DNA of 64,000 nt, taken from Sabellastarte sp. h YS-2021 (lineage: Eukaryota > Annelida > Polychaeta > Sabellida > Sabellidae). Position numbers and translations under genes: made by a program. Position 1 is the stretch's first letter; each line of letters opens with the position of its first letter. The stretch lies in NCBI GenBank assembly GCA_964017235.1, contig OZ024928.1:80471566-80535565 (forward strand). The letters are read 5' to 3'. Shown in pieces: positions 37,012 to 49,446 of the stretch. Under the pieces are notes generated by a model that made no database searches, was not told where the DNA came from, and was given only the letters and a program-made list of their open reading frames with translations.

Positions 37012-38560
37012 AATAATCTGGTCTGGTACCTAGGGATTTTGGAAATATAATATAGTTAAAAGTAGCATCTTCTTCAGTTTATTAAAAATTGTTACAAGCA
37101 CATGATTATTTAAAAAAGATGTGTTTTTAAGTAATAGTTTCATTCATCCTAGTGATCATGGGAATTTATATAACAGATACAATTTACACAGCATTTCTTC
37201 AAAATAAAGTTAAATAACTACAGCATAGGGTTCTGTTTCACAAAAAAAAAATTAGTTGGAAGTATTCAGGTCAACCAGGAAGTTTGGTAACTTCATAATT
37301 TTTGTGGAAAAATATAAATACTTAATTGCATATACTTTCACAAAAACCCATTAGAATGGTTAAGTGAGCAACGTGTGTTTTTGATGCAAAGGTAGATTGG
37401 GGGATTAATTTAACTATATATCAATTTCAATAGATCTAAATTTTAAAGCAATTACAGGAACCTACATTATTAAGCCAGGCATTATGTATTGAAGAAAAAG
37501 ATCTGTGGGATTTATATCTGTTTAAGCAGCCAAGAACATTTCATGATAGGTCACAAGTGCATCACGTTCCAATGGACTGGATTTGAATCCCCAAATGCTG
37601 AGGAAAGAGCAAAGTGATAAAATACCAAACTTGTAGACTCTCCTACTAGGCCACCAAGGTCTCAACATGACGATTTCAAAGAGGATTTTAAATGGAAATA
37701 ACAACTTGCTTATTATATATTAATCTAATGCAAGTGCCTTTCAAAAAGTAATTTTAACATTTTTCAGACATGGGAGTGTGAAAAAAATTACCAGATTCTC
37801 AATTTTAATACAAATGCATTTAAGGCTCAGCCATGGTCAGACAATTTTCTGTCATTTAGAGTTTGTGAAATGGTATTTATATATATTTCAACTGACCTAA
37901 TTAATGGGAAAATTTGCATTTGTCATTTTCTCCAAAAATTACTTGTATATAAACTGATGGAGCTGTTGGCCACAGTTTTGTAACTAATGCTGTCTGAAAT
38001 GAAAACAATCAACTTACAAGTTTGGCAAATATTCAAGTTACACTCATGGGTTATTGAACAAATCACTTTGCTAGAAGGACCTCCTTATCTGGGAATAAAA
38101 AATTCTCTCAGTGAATATGGCAGTATTCTCTCAAGTTTACCACACTGAAAACAAGAAAAAATAGACAAACTTATGGGAGGACTTATTGAAAAAGTTAGGA
38201 TTTTATAAACTCCAGTTACTTTACAACTACTTTCAAAAAGATTCAAATCTGATCACATCAAACAATGTCAAAGCCATTGTATTTTACAAACTGGTTTTAT
38301 ACCAGAAACTGTAGGACCAATAATAAGCCAAATGTGGGTTAAGCTTGGGCAAAATAATCAAAGTGGGATTATTTGGCTCTCAGTGGATAACCTTGAGTGA
38401 AGTGCTTCAAGAAAAAAATGTAGAATGATTGTGGAGAACATATATATATGTATCTGTTAAACATATCATCAAGCTTGATTAATTCATTGAATACATTTGC
38501 CTTAAGAGTAAACAAGGCCAAAAGGTGTTTTGGACCCCTAGTGTGAGAGCAAAGCCATCA
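37012..38560. other. AT-rich sequence without recognised gene
   Basis: No supported coding frame. A weak tRNA-like or SINE-like trace lies on the minus strand at about 37525-37670 (TGGCCTAGTAGGAGAGTCTA and GGATTCAAATCC), too degraded to call. Confidence 0.4.
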
Positions 38561-38628
38561 GAGTCATGAGTAGTGCACTAGGATTTACGAAAGTCTGGTG
38601 ACAGAAAGAAATTCCAACTTAGATACAT

Positions 38629-38730
38629 CCCACAGCTGGTCCCGAACTGAGAGGGTCACCCATCCAAGTACTAACATAGCCCATTGCCACTTAACTTCAG
38701 TGAGCAGACAAATAGTCATCACTCTGTGCC
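38629..38730 (-). pseudogene. 5S rRNA-derived sequence (pseudogene or 5S-headed SINE)
   Basis: The minus strand reads CTGAAGTTAAGTGGCAATGGGC, then TTAGTACTTGGATGGGTGACC and TCGGGACCAGCTG. This order and spacing correspond to the internal promoter and 3' half of eukaryotic 5S rRNA (GAAGTTAAGC, AGTACTTGGATGGGTGACC). The 5' part is degraded and no full 5S gene fits. A 5S-derived SINE head is an alternative. Confidence 0.75.
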
Positions 38731-38753
38731 ACAATTTCTGAAACCCGATGCAA

Positions 38754-39050
38754 GAAGGACATATGTATGGGAAAAAGGCAAAAGGACATGTGTCATTTTA
38801 GCTATTGGAGAGCAAGAAAGGGAAGTTCAGAATGCACAGGTGTTGTCAATGTCATCAAAGTCCTGAGACAAAAGTACATATCTATGGGCAAAAGCTGAAA
38901 GGACATGTGTCCTTTTATCTATTGGAGTGTTGTCAATGTCATCAAAGTCTAGAGACAAAAGGGCATATGTATGAGCAAAGCCAAAAGGACATGTGTCCTT
39001 TTAGCTATTGGAGAGCAAGAGAGGGAAGTTCAGAATGCACAGGTAAATTT
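38754..39050 (+). repeat. Short tandem duplication block beside the 5S-derived sequence
   Basis: GTTGTCAATGTCATCAAAGT occurs at 38842 and 38929 (87 bp apart). AAAGGACATGTGTC and TTTTAGCTATTGGAGAGCAAG occur three and two times. The block ends near a TCCGGAAGTCCGGA palindrome at about 39054. Open frames here follow from the repetition. Confidence 0.7.
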
Positions 39051-39662
39051 ATTCCGGAAGTCCGGAAACAAAAAAAAAAGTGATCTGTAGAAGCGCGAGC
39101 CTCGCTAGAGCTAAAAATACTCTTACCAGATATCTTGAAAAGGTATTCATGGTACTTGATGTTCCTGGGATGTTAGACTTTGGACAGCTTGGCTGCAGAG
39201 GCTAAGCACCCCCCTTTCTTTTTTCCACCTGAGGATGACTGTTCTGGGGGGAAATGTCCAGGAATTGTTGTGCTGCCACCAACAGACCCAGTTGCATATT
39301 GTTGTCATTATCTGACCATGTTGGGTCTTTTAAATAGAAATATGTAAAGGTGTTGTGCAGCTTCCAGTGATAAGCATGCACAGTTTGGTCAATCAAAACC
39401 CCACCATAAAAGGCTTTGAAGCCACCATGGCTCTAATATCGTGGGCTTTGACTTGGACTAAGTCCAGAGCTTCCTAACCCGCTTCTTTAGTACACATGAT
39501 GATGGTCTGTTTTAACCAGAAGACAGAGTAGCAGGACTAATGTCAGAGGAGAGACCCTTCTTAAAGGAGATAAAGAGCAAGGATCTATGACCTTAGAGAT
39601 TCTGAGTGCAATCCAGGTAATATCTCAGGGCACATACGGGGTCTTTTTTCAATTGTTTATCT

Positions 39663-40545
39663 ACTAAATTCTAATTCTAATTGGACTTTTATAGCACTTA
39701 ATCTCCCCAATTCAAAGGGGACTCTAAGGTGCAACAAAACAAAAACAGTCAACCAATCTCAATAACCAGGGACAGAAAAGAGTTCAAGCACCACAGAGAA
39801 CACTAGGGGTAAGTAAGACTAAGGAGGGTATGCCTTGGTGTAAAGGTAGGTTTTGAGGCGTTTTCTGAAGGAGGCAAGAGAGGGGGATGCACAAATCTCC
39901 TCAGGAAGAGCATTCCAAACAGTAGCAGCATCAAAAGCAAAACTATGACCAAACTGTTGGACAGATTTATGGACTGAGGGTTGAAACTTGGGTATGTCAA
40001 GGAAATTTCCACCACTCTGACTGCGCCTGGTACTGTAGGAACTACTGTAGGAAGAGATGTATGGAGCAAAATACTTTGTGTGGAGAAACTTTTAAACAAG
40101 GGTGGCTATTTTAAAGACTGAGCGATGTTCAACAGGAAGCCAATGCAGTTTCTTAAGAACAGGAGTTATACTAATGTATCTGCTGGTATTTGATACAATA
40201 CTGGCTGCACTGTTTTGGATACACTGTAATATACGAAGATTGAACTTAGAAAGACTCCTGAAAAGTGAGTTACAGTAGTCCAGCCAACTACTAACAAGAG
40301 CATTGGCCACAAGAACAGAAGCATCATGAGAAAGAAACTGCCTGACATGTCTAAAATCACGGAGTTGCACAAAACAACTTTTGCAGACATTCTGAACATG
40401 TTTAGACAAAGAAAAATCAGAATCGAACCCCCCCGATTCTTGACCCATTCAGCAGGTTAGAGAGGACTACCCAAGGTGGTAGATGGAAAATATCCTTTCA
40501 ATTTGTCCCTCTGTCCTTTTGAACCAAATACAATAAACTCAAAGT
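39663..40545 (-). mobile_element. LINE 3' fragment nested in DIRS copy 2
   Basis: On the minus strand it encodes FEFIVFGSKGQRDKLK, SKHVQNVCKSCFVQLRDFRH, ANALVSSWLDYCNSLF and LKKLHWLPVEHRSVFKIATL. After a frameshift come FDAATVWNALPEEI and SFRKRLKTYLYTKAYPP: the C-terminal part of an L2/CR1/Jockey-like RT protein. The 3' end is GGACTTTTATAGCACTTAAT with an (ATTCTA)n tail at 39663-39690. It splits the recombinase of DIRS copy 2. Confidence 0.88.
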
Positions 40546-41685
40546 GGTCAAAGCAGGGTTGAACGGTGGAGATACACTATGAGAACCTTCTCTTGCTAGT
40601 TAATGTAAGATGTTTGAGGGTTGTGTCTTCTATAGACTCAAAGGGTACTTTACTGAGATCATTTAGAACAGAGAGGTTCCATTTACATCAGTTTCTTGAG
40701 TTCTTGGGTCAATCTCCATGAAAGCTGGTGAGTAGTCTGTTGAGTTAACAGCTCTCCGAGATTTAGAGTCCTGCTGAACCCAAAGAGTCAACAATAGCAG
40801 TCATGTAGCCATTACTGGTAGAAGGACATCTGTCAAGGTCTTGAAATAAGTACATAAAGAAATTGAAGACCTGTTTCACAGAAGGTGAGAAGTCCACCGA
40901 ATTCTCTTTGCACCACTTTTCAAATAAGGACCACTTTGATTGTAGACAACCTTTGATGATGATCTTTGAGGGGCAGCAATTCTATCTGCCACTTCCACAG
41001 AGAAGCCCTTTTCTTGGAGCTATGCACTCCTAGAAGCCAGGCATGAAAGTTGAGGTACTGTGGATGGTGAAACACTTGGTTGTGAGACTGCTTGAGCAGG
41101 GTTGTCGACACCACCAGCTGGAATGGGATTTCTGTTGAGAGGTAACAGGGTGATGATACAATTGTGTTCACAGCTGTTGGAGGGTAGGCATAAGCTATGA
41201 GACCTGACCAGTCTATGATCAGGGCATCTATGTTCAAAGCTTATTGGTCTGAAACTGGATATATACATAGTAGAACCTTGTGGTTCAGACGAGTGGCAAA
41301 TAGGTCTATGTGAGGAATGGACCACCTTTGACAAATGTGCTTGAACGCCTGAGGGTGAAGTGCCCATTCTGTTGATTGGATTTGAGTTGACCTGGACAAG
41401 GAGTCTGCCATCATGTTCAGGCACCCTGGAATGTGCCTGGCATGTAAAGATATCTTGTAATGATGACACCAGGTCATTATTCTCCACTGGAGAGCACACA
41501 CCTCTACTGAGTGGGTTCCTCTTTATGTGGGCTACCACTGTTGAGTTGTCTGTGGCAATCAATACTGATTTTGGCATCGAGTTCTGAAATGTCTCAAGAG
41601 CCAAACCTTTACTTCTAACACATTTATGTGTAGCCCTTTTTCTCCATCCGACCACAAACCTTTTGTTGTATCTTGATCGAAATGA

Positions 41686-41905
41686 GGGGGCTCGGTGGTG
41701 TAGCGGTTAGAGTTCTTGCCTCCAACCTCTGAGGCCGCCGGTTCGAATCTCGGGCCGGGCGCTTCATGTTGGACAGTTGGTAGTTACTTGTCGATGCCCA
41801 GTGGTTTACAGTGCAGTATTCACTGGTTTCCTCCACCTGTAAACTACCCGTCGCAATATAACCCTGGCTGTTGAACGCGACGTAAAACAACAAATAAATA
41901 AATAA
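41686..41905 (+). mobile_element. tRNA-derived SINE with 13-bp target duplication
   Basis: The A-box-like TGGTGTAGCGGTTAGAGTTC and B-box GGTTCGAATCTC head a 220-bp unit that ends GAACGCGACGTAAAAC and (AAAT)n. TTGATCGAAATGA flanks it exactly (41673-41685 and 41906-41918), as expected of LINE-mediated retroposition. It is inserted in DIRS copy 2. It is the best-preserved of four copies in the window. Confidence 0.95.
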
Positions 41906-42479
41906 TTGATCGAAATGAACAGCTCAACCTATATTTAAGGCTTCGGTAAAAATCAAGATGCTTTGGTCTTTGGGATGAAGGTCTGAGCCTTTCATCACAT
42001 TGAGAGGCTTTTGCCACTGGTCCAGGCGAGCTGCGATGATCTCCGACCAAGGAAAGGGGTTCTCCTCGAGATGCCACTGGAAGGGTCTCATGTGGAGGCG
42101 ACCCTCTGGGACCATTTTTTTCAGCAACCCAATTAGCAACATCAAACTAGCAGTCAAAACATACTTTGACTTTACCTTTTCGATCAACACCTGCAGTTTG
42201 AGCCATCTGTCTTGTTTTCATAAATATCAATATACATTCATTCTATATACTGTAGTTTCGAAAAAGGAAACAAAATGATGAAACATATGATGTGCAAATA
42301 CAATTGGTGTGTGTTGGAAATATTTATCTTAAATCGACACTTTTATGTGTTTGAAGATGAATTAACTTAAACAATTCCAATATACAGATAAAATTTTATC
42401 TTAAACTGATACCTTCATGTGTTTAAAGATGACTTAACTTGAATAATTCTCAAATACAAATAAAAAGCACTGGGAATAC

Positions 42480-43090
42480 TTGGATTAGATGCCATCAAAT
42501 AATTCATTCCACAAAGTCCACTTTCGGTTGTAATGGTGTTTTGTCAGGTGGATATTTTGTAACATCTGTTGTTTGTATGTATTTCCTTTTTACTTCTAAT
42601 TGAAGAGTAAATATTTTACAGTGGATATCCCACTGTTCTTTCTTGTTATTAAGAAAACAAAGTTAAGGGACCAGAAATTTGCATCATGAAATAAATATCC
42701 CAAAAATTTTCATTAATTTACTTACAATATTTATTCCTAATTTGTTTCTAATCAAGTCGTGTACATTATCCCACAGTTGTGACACAATAACACATTCAGA
42801 AAAAAGGTGTAGGATAGACTCTGGATATTGAGTTCAGTATGAACACATCTGGTTTGGATATAGGTTTATTTTATATAAATATTTGTTTGTACCTAGTATA
42901 TTAAAAATAGCATCAGAGATGCCCATACCCCACAGCCTGGGGAAATAGCTTTCACCACCATGAGATATAGAAGTAGTGAAACAGTACTCAGATTGGGATA
43001 CTTTCAGAGCAGTGTCAGTGTCCAAATAATGTTTAAAGTCCACAGTGCATGCAAAAAAAGTTTCTTTAAAATTTTGTATGTGTATGCCAT
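42480..43090 (-). mobile_element. LINE fragment with zf-RVT-like region (Tx1/L1-like)
   Basis: The minus strand encodes FTTSISHGGESYFPRLWGMG and then ESILHLFSECVIVSQLWDNV, the pattern (HLFxxCxxxxxLW) of the zinc-finger region after the RT in L1/Tx1-like LINEs, followed by EQWDIHCKIFTLQLEVKRKY. Frames are mostly broken. Part of it recurs at 54054-54190. Confidence 0.7.
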
Positions 43091-45012
43091 TGAGTAAGAC
43101 AATCCCTGCAATGAAAACTAGACATCAATCAGAGCATCCCCCACTGAGATACAGCCTCTCAAAGTGGCATATAGAATAACATCCCTGAAAACATGTGTGG
43201 AGGAGTTGTGACGAAATACAAGGAACACAAGTGTAGATTTGCTGTGGTTTTTGTTATAAATGTATTGGGAAGAATTGGATGTAACTGAATATGTAACTGA
43301 TTTAATTGCATTTGGAAGTGACTTTTTTTAAGCTTAACTGAATAAGGATAATTTGTTTAAAAAGTTTTAATAATTTAATATGATAATTAGCATTTATTCT
43401 TTAATATGAAAGCTCTTAATTAGACTCCATCTAAAACTGTCAATGATAGAGAGAGTGTGTGTGAGAGTGAGGATTCTGTAGAGATAACCTTTTAAATATT
43501 AACCACAAATAATGTAATTCTAAGAGCTGGTTGGGTTACAGTCATACATTTATTAATGTGTATCAATCATTGTTAGTAAACTGTTACTTTTTTTTTCTTT
43601 TGGCTTGGGTTGTAAAAGTTTCAATGAAATATTTTAGGTATAGTCTTTAACTTGGTTATTTCTTGCATACAATGCCACCAAAGTATACATTAAAATGTTT
43701 TATAATCAACAAAGTACACTACTTTTCTCTATGACAAACAATTTCATACTTTAAAAGTATTAACTTTCAGGTGCAAATTTACATGAACATTGCAATCTGA
43801 CCCCTACAGGTATTAAAAGTTGATATCATGAAAGATACACTGTTGTCAATAAAATGTCAGAATGTGGTTCAGATCTCCAGTGTATTGAACTCTACACCCT
43901 GATACTGAACCAGTGTGCTTATACAGTTGGTCATTTCAGCTTGCTTACTTTCAATATTGGCAGCAGTGTAGCCCAACATAAAAGAGCCTAATACACTGAG
44001 TCTTTTACAGTGTGTTTTGACCAGCTGGTTTTATAAATTGTCACGGTCAGTTCTCAATGGTCAACTAGATCTAGTAATGAATATTAATCTGTTCATAAGA
44101 ACTAATACAATGTAATATTCACTATTGAACCTTGGGGCTAACTCTTTCTGTTCTGATAATACGGAGTTTGGATAATCAAGGGTGCCTTAAAATTTTATCA
44201 CATTTTGAGAAAATATGGACAAGAACTGGGTGAAAAACTTGCTTATCAGTTTATTTAAAAACTGACACACTATCAGAAGCTGCATTGTTACACTAAAAGC
44301 TACACACTTATTCACTATTTTGAACACAAGTTACAGTCAAATTCTAGTGTTAATTATTATAAAAAAGACCATTATATGTGTGTCACCACACAATATTTCA
44401 AGTTCATTTGATAGAAGAATCTTTGCACTAAGTGTAGGAAAAAAAATGTTTTGTTTTGACTGAAGCTGACCCTTTCCAAGCCAGTTTATAAAACACTAAT
44501 TTCGCTTCATTTTACACTATTTTGTATTGTACACACAGAGATCAGAGTGAGAAATCTCCTTGTGTGACGTGGCACAGTTTCAGAGAGAGATCTGTTTTGT
44601 TTTTCCAACTGTCAGATTTAACTGGCTTTTAATGTGCTTTCTAGTGGGAGTTTTAAGATGGGACTTGGCAGGTGTGTTGTTACACACATAATCTGTACAA
44701 TAATGCAAAAAAAAATTCATGCACTGTGGTCTTTAAGTAGAGAAAATAACATCTAAGAGAAAGAAACTGCATGTAAAGATTAAGTATTAAAACAGGACAA
44801 TTCAGTAAACTAAAAATTATGAAGCTTTAAGATTTCTCCCATTTTGATATTCATTTGTATGGTTGAATTATGATTTGAATGTTTTGAATATTACCCATAC
44901 ATACAGATGTGGCAATACATGCTTTTATGTGGAGTTGGGGCAAAACCTGTGGCTCACTTGATGCAATACCATCTGTTACATGGGAAGTTGCAAAAGTAAA
45001 ATGATTAATGAA
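43091..45012. other. AT-rich sequence without recognised gene
   Basis: No supported coding frame. The segment 44735-44830 (AGAGAAAATAACATCTAA...AAGTATTAAA) recurs at 54215-54330. Confidence 0.4.
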
Positions 45013-45070
45013 TTCTAATATGACTTTAACAGTGCTTAATCTACATCAAAATGACAGCCAAAGGTGCAAC
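45013..45070 (-). mobile_element. LINE 3'-tail fragment
   Basis: ATTCTAATATGACTTTAACAG...CTTAATCTACAT...AAGGTGCAACAA matches the 3' ends at 13570-13640 and 39663-39735. Confidence 0.6.
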
Positions 45071-45099
45071 AACCAAGATTCAAGGAACAAGATATAAGA

Positions 45100-45835
45100 G
45101 AGATATAAGAGAGATAAAATAGTATCACATATCCCCGTAGAGAGATAAAATAGCATCAGATATGCAAGATCAAAGGTCAAATCCAGGTCACACCATGACG
45201 ATGCACACATATAACCCCTGACCAATTCCCTACCAAATATCAACTTCCTACACCTTATGGTTTCCGAAATATAGCCCAGACAAGGCATTATAGGTCAAGG
45301 TCACTGCAGCAAGGTCAAATCAAGGTCTCACCATGACGTTTTACATCTACACACCCTAGCCAATGTCCCTACCCAGTATCAACTTCCTACACCTTATGGT
45401 TGCCGAGATATAGCCCGGACAAGATTTTATAGGTCAAGGTCACTACAGCAAGGTCAAATCAAGGTCATGTCATGACGTTGCAAAACTATAACCCCTAACC
45501 AATGTCCCAACCAAGTACCAACTTCCTACACTGTACAGTTTCCGAGATATAGCCTGGACAAGTGTTTATAGGTCAAGGTCACTACGGCAAGGTCAAAGGT
45601 CAAATCACGGTCAGACAATGACGTTGCACACCTACAACCCTAACCAATGTCCCTACCAAGTATCAACTTCCTACACCTTACGATTTCCGAGATATAGCCC
45701 GGACAAGATTTTATAGTCCAAGGTCACTACAGAAAGGTCAAATCAAGGTCACACCATGATGTTGCACACCTACACCCCCTAACCAATGTACCGACCAAGT
45801 ATCAACTTCCTATACTTTATAGTTATATGCTATAT
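45100..45835. repeat. Tandem array of about 140-bp units rich in AAGGTCA
   Basis: Units hold TCAAGGTCACTAC, AATCAAGGTCACACCATGA, CTAACCAATGTCCCTACCAA, TATCAACTTCCTACACCTTA and GAGATATAGCCCGGACAAG. About five copies. The same family occurs at 54470-55310 and 60850-61400. It ends in a short TATATGCTATAGTTTTGAAA duplication at 45826-45880. Confidence 0.85.
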
Positions 45836-45849
45836 GCTATAGTTTTGAA

Positions 45850-46673
45850 ACATATGCTATATGCTATAGTTTTGAAACAAATTTTGTAAATTGTGTTCCA
45901 AATACCTTTTGAGGAAATTTCATTATGCTGAAGAATAGGTTTCCAAGTTGTTTCACATTGTTATCCACTTTCTTTGAAATATTATAAAAATGTTTGCAGC
46001 TACTATGGCATCTAATGAGGGGCTTTATGTGAGTTACAGGTGATAGAATCTTTACACCAGTGTTGTTTCAAGAAGTCATTCAGAAGACATTCAGTTTTAA
46101 AGTCATATTTTAATTAAATTTTGGCTTTTTCCATATTTTTTCCATCAGATGAAACGATGTTTTGAACTAAATAAATTTTCATATTTTTAACCACCCTGGA
46201 AAAGAAAAAATCGCCTTTGTGTAGAGTTATACCATAGCACAAGTGAAAAATATCTGAATTTGTGATTTGTTTTAGATTTAAAAGGGCCAAATCTGTAACT
46301 ACATCTTTCTAGAATTGATTTTTTATTGTGTGCAACATCTTCAGACACCACTGGTCACCAAATTGTATAACTTTATCACTGCCTTTGTATGTTTGTTCAA
46401 ACATGTGATTCCATAGTGATTCATTTTAAGATAATAAATTTTAGTGCCCTTTCAAAATTGCTTTTGGATGTGGATATACATGTGTATATATAAGTGGATA
46501 CATTCGGACAGAATGTTTTTAACAGTTATTTTTCCAAATGGTGTTAAGTTTCTTCTATTCCATTTATCCATTTCCATTTTAATTTTAACCAATGCCTTAC
46601 CATAATTCAAAGAAGGAATTCTTTCTAAGCATGATGAGAATTCCAGACTAAGTAAGGCGCTTTTAGATTTCAA
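45850..46673 (-). mobile_element. LINE fragment, region after RT (Tx1/L1-like)
   Basis: On the minus strand, NYGKALVKIKMEMDKWNRRN followed by LTPFGKITVKNIL is the segment just C-terminal to the RT palm in L1/Tx1-like LINEs. Downstream, broken frames continue to about 45850. It is probably the same element type as 42480-43090, separated by later insertions. Confidence 0.72.
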
Positions 46674-47023
46674 GACCTTTCTCGACTTTGGTTGTTTATC
46701 GCTTCAAAAGATGTGATTCCCTGATGAATGAACTCAAAAATCAGAAGCTCGAGAGTAGTGAGGAGGAAGAGGGAGCCTACAAATTCAACCTCATTATCCT
46801 TACTTGGCCTGTAAGGATCGAGAGGTCTCGAGGGCAAAGCAGAGACTTGACTTAAACTTGCTCTAAGATCAGAGGAAAGATCACGAGTCACTCTCATGAG
46901 AGGACCCAAGGGAGGTTTTGAAGCTGAGGCACTCATTTGTTCATCAAATTGCTCCTGCTGCTCAGATACTTTGTTAAAGGCATCTAAAATAGATGCTTGA
47001 AATGCACCCATTTGTTTCTGCAT
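46670..47023 (-). mobile_element. Fragment of a DIRS-type gag-like frame (tentative)
   Basis: A 117-codon frame with a Gln-rich start (MQKQMGAFQASILDAFNKVS, EQQEQFDEQM) and a Ser/Pro-rich middle. I cannot match it to a known domain. Its position, directly downstream of the DIRS terminus at 48674 once the 47139-48543 insertion is removed, suggests the 5' frame of a neighbouring DIRS copy. That is inference. Confidence 0.35.
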
Positions 47024-47138
47024 TTACAGCTGAATCTAATAGCTAAGTGATTTTTCTTCTGAAGTTTGTGGCCTGGAGTTTCAGGAACAAGATTAGGTGA
47101 CAAACAGCAAGGGTTTTAAACTCAAAATCTTGTGGCCT

Positions 47139-48543
47139 CCCAGCAGGCACAGGTCCAATTCTTGACATCATGTTTTGGTCATGTTAGTATATGACATCAA
47201 CTAACTATCACTCGGACATGATATTAGGTGGTCACGTCATCTGACACAAATCTGACATCCAGTTTATGTGACATGACATGACTTTATGTCAATGACATAC
47301 CTATAATATCAACTAGATGTCAAAATGATTACCAGACCTGACATGATCGTATTATCCTATTCAATGACATAAAATTGACACCATCCCAACATGACTCTGT
47401 GTAGTCATGTCAAATGATGAAAATATGATGTTCGAATAATATACGGGCATTGTTTCTGACATCTTAATGATATTAATGTGATGTCACTTTGTTAAGACAT
47501 TTAAAGTAGAGTATCATCATATAATTTGAGATCAGATTGACATTGGTATTCTATAAAATTATGATTTCATTTTTTATGAATATTACCAATACATCGTCTG
47601 GATGTCTAAATCATGCCTAAGTCGGAATAATTTATCTAGTCTGTGTTAAGTCAAAGTTGGGTTTTACATCCTGAAAACAGCCAGGGTCATATTAGGACAG
47701 GCCCTCAGCTCTTTCGCATGAGTAGGGGCAAACCCAGACAGAGGTGACAACCTGTCATTAGATGCTGAACCTACTAACCAACTTGTCCTATAGTCTGTGT
47801 GATGTTGCTTTGAAAGAAATAACTAATCTTTGGTATAGACAAAACAATTATGTTTAAAACTGTAACTAAAATGCTGTGTGACAGCAAAAACCTTCAATAA
47901 ATATGTTGACTTGTAAACAAATGTATTCTTTAGTGTTTGCAACCAAGCCAAAGATTGAACAAATAAAGAAAAAAAGTTTAGAAAAAAGTGCTTCTAATAT
48001 TCAAACGTTTGTACCCATAATTTGTATCTTTACAAGTGGTATAAATTTTCCCAACTTGTTCCCAGATGACATTCATTATTTTCTCCCATGGAATAATCTG
48101 TATAGTACATGGAAATGACTTAAAGCTGTGTCAGGTAAGTGTGCATAAATGGCAGTTTTATGTTGGGAGTTTAAACAATGTAACACAGTATTAACTTTGA
48201 AACCAAAAATATTTTTAACTGTATTTCTAAAAAGCACTTGCAAATTGATGTCAATCAGATTTTTAAATCAGTACATCAAATTGATGTCAGTTTCTGATGT
48301 CACATAGATATGAAATCAGTCCAAATTGGGTCATCATATTGATGTCTTATGCTGATATCAAATTTATAATCGGCTACTAGATGTCATTTTTATGGCTTTT
48401 GGAGATGTTAAATAGACTAGGCTACTAAAGATCTATTTGACATTTAACATATGATGTCATTTCGAATTTCAAATAAGCATGAGTTTTGGATGTCATACCC
48501 AGTGTCTTTTTGATTTCTTTTTGACATCCTATTGCCTGCTGGG
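47139..48543. mobile_element. TIR element with CCCAGCAGGCA ends and dense TGACATC motifs
   Basis: CCCAGCAGGCA (47139) is exactly inverted at 48533-48543, and GACATC follows inside both ends. TGACATC/GATGTCA-type words recur tens of times in the outer parts (47165-47550 and 48245-48530) in both orientations. The core (47640-48130) lacks them. No convincing coding frame and no clear target duplication. It is a non-autonomous DNA element of undetermined superfamily. Confidence 0.8.
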
Positions 48544-48673
48544 CTAGGTGAGGAGTGCAATATATGTGGTCTCAGGTAGACTGATATAGTGCCTAATCTG
48601 CAGAATTCTCGAGTTCTGCTTGAGTATCCAAGAACATAGTAGGGCCTGAGTTGCCTAGAAACTTGAAAATTTT

Positions 48674-49000
48674 AATTACTTAAATGTAGCTTTTATAAGC
48701 TACAAGCTTACCATGTGGGACTGAATGCTGTTCTCCTGGCCAACGTCTAAGAAAAACAGACATTTATAGTTGGCCGTAGCCTCAGGTTGTCGTCACGTGA
48801 CCTACCCCATTTGTCTTCTCCTTTCTTGTTGAAATTTTAACCCATACCCCCTCAGCTGTAATACAGCGGGGAGGTCGGGTGGGACTCTTCTCAGTCCCAC
48901 ATGGTAAGCTTGTAGCTTATAAAAGCTACATTTAAGTAATTCAAATTTTCAATTTTATTGCGCTACAACAGCTTACCATGTGGGACTGAATGCTGAATCC
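48674..49000 (-). mobile_element. DIRS-type terminal structure: inverted arms plus third copy
   Basis: AATTACTTAAATGTAGCTTT and on to CCATGTGGGACT (48674-48723) is perfectly inverted at 48893-48942, about 49 bp. The 170-bp loop contains GCGGGGAGGTCGGGTGGG. A third copy, TTTTATTGCG...GCTTACCATGTGGGACTGAA, lies at 48955-48990 next to the element body. DIRS elements are known to have inverted termini plus an internal complementary region, and this layout fits. It marks the 3' end of DIRS copy 1. Confidence 0.8.
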
Positions 49001-49440
49001 AACCGCCCGGTGGTGGGATTACAGCGGAGACTGGAAGATATGTTTGTTTTTCTTAGATTTTAGATAGAATAAGTAGAATGAAGGTTAGAAAATACGAGTC
49101 TGAGTCCCATTTACAGTGCCCCAAACCCGAGGGCTGGGCCTGTAAGAAGCCAAAAAACCTAAAAATGATTGACAGTGCTAAGAAACTGTCTGGGTGTTTT
49201 AACAGGAGAAAGAGGTGTAGCCGAAGTACACTTAGGTGGGGTAAAGCCCCAAGGGCTATCACGGAAGGAGTCTGAGCCCAAGGCTCAGAGGTATCAAAAT
49301 TATTGCCACCTTAAAAGAGATTAATGACAACCTCAAGGTCTTTAATACATTATACAATTAATACTAAAGCTAAAAGAATATGAAGAATATAAAGACCTTA
49401 TACCCGAAACACCCTGATGAGGTAAACCTATACCTAGACC
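49001..49440 (-). other. 3' untranslated part of DIRS copy 1
   Basis: Non-coding stretch between the terminal repeats and the tyrosine recombinase C-terminus, on the minus strand. Confidence 0.5.
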
Positions 49441-49446
49441 CTGGGA

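Larger units (their letters stand above)
39165..42140 (-). mobile_element. DIRS-type retrotransposon copy 2, decayed and twice invaded
   Basis: Minus-strand remnants run, in element order, from RT/RNase H (about 42140-41000: MRPFQWHLEE, KGSDLHPKDQSI, LHINVL-like, ATDNSTVVAHIKR, ARHIPGCLNMMADSLSRS) to tyrosine recombinase (40900-40550 and 39670-39200: HDIRA, YHWKLHNTFTYFYLKD). Gag and the RT N-terminal half are missing. Frames are broken repeatedly. A LINE interrupts the recombinase (39673-40545) and a SINE interrupts the RNase H region (41686-41905). Homologous to copy 1 at 49370-53920. Confidence 0.85.

Noticed and set aside
37525..37670. tRNA-like gene on the minus strand
   Set aside because: A-box and B-box traces exist, but no cloverleaf can be drawn with a proper acceptor stem. 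At most an old SINE head.
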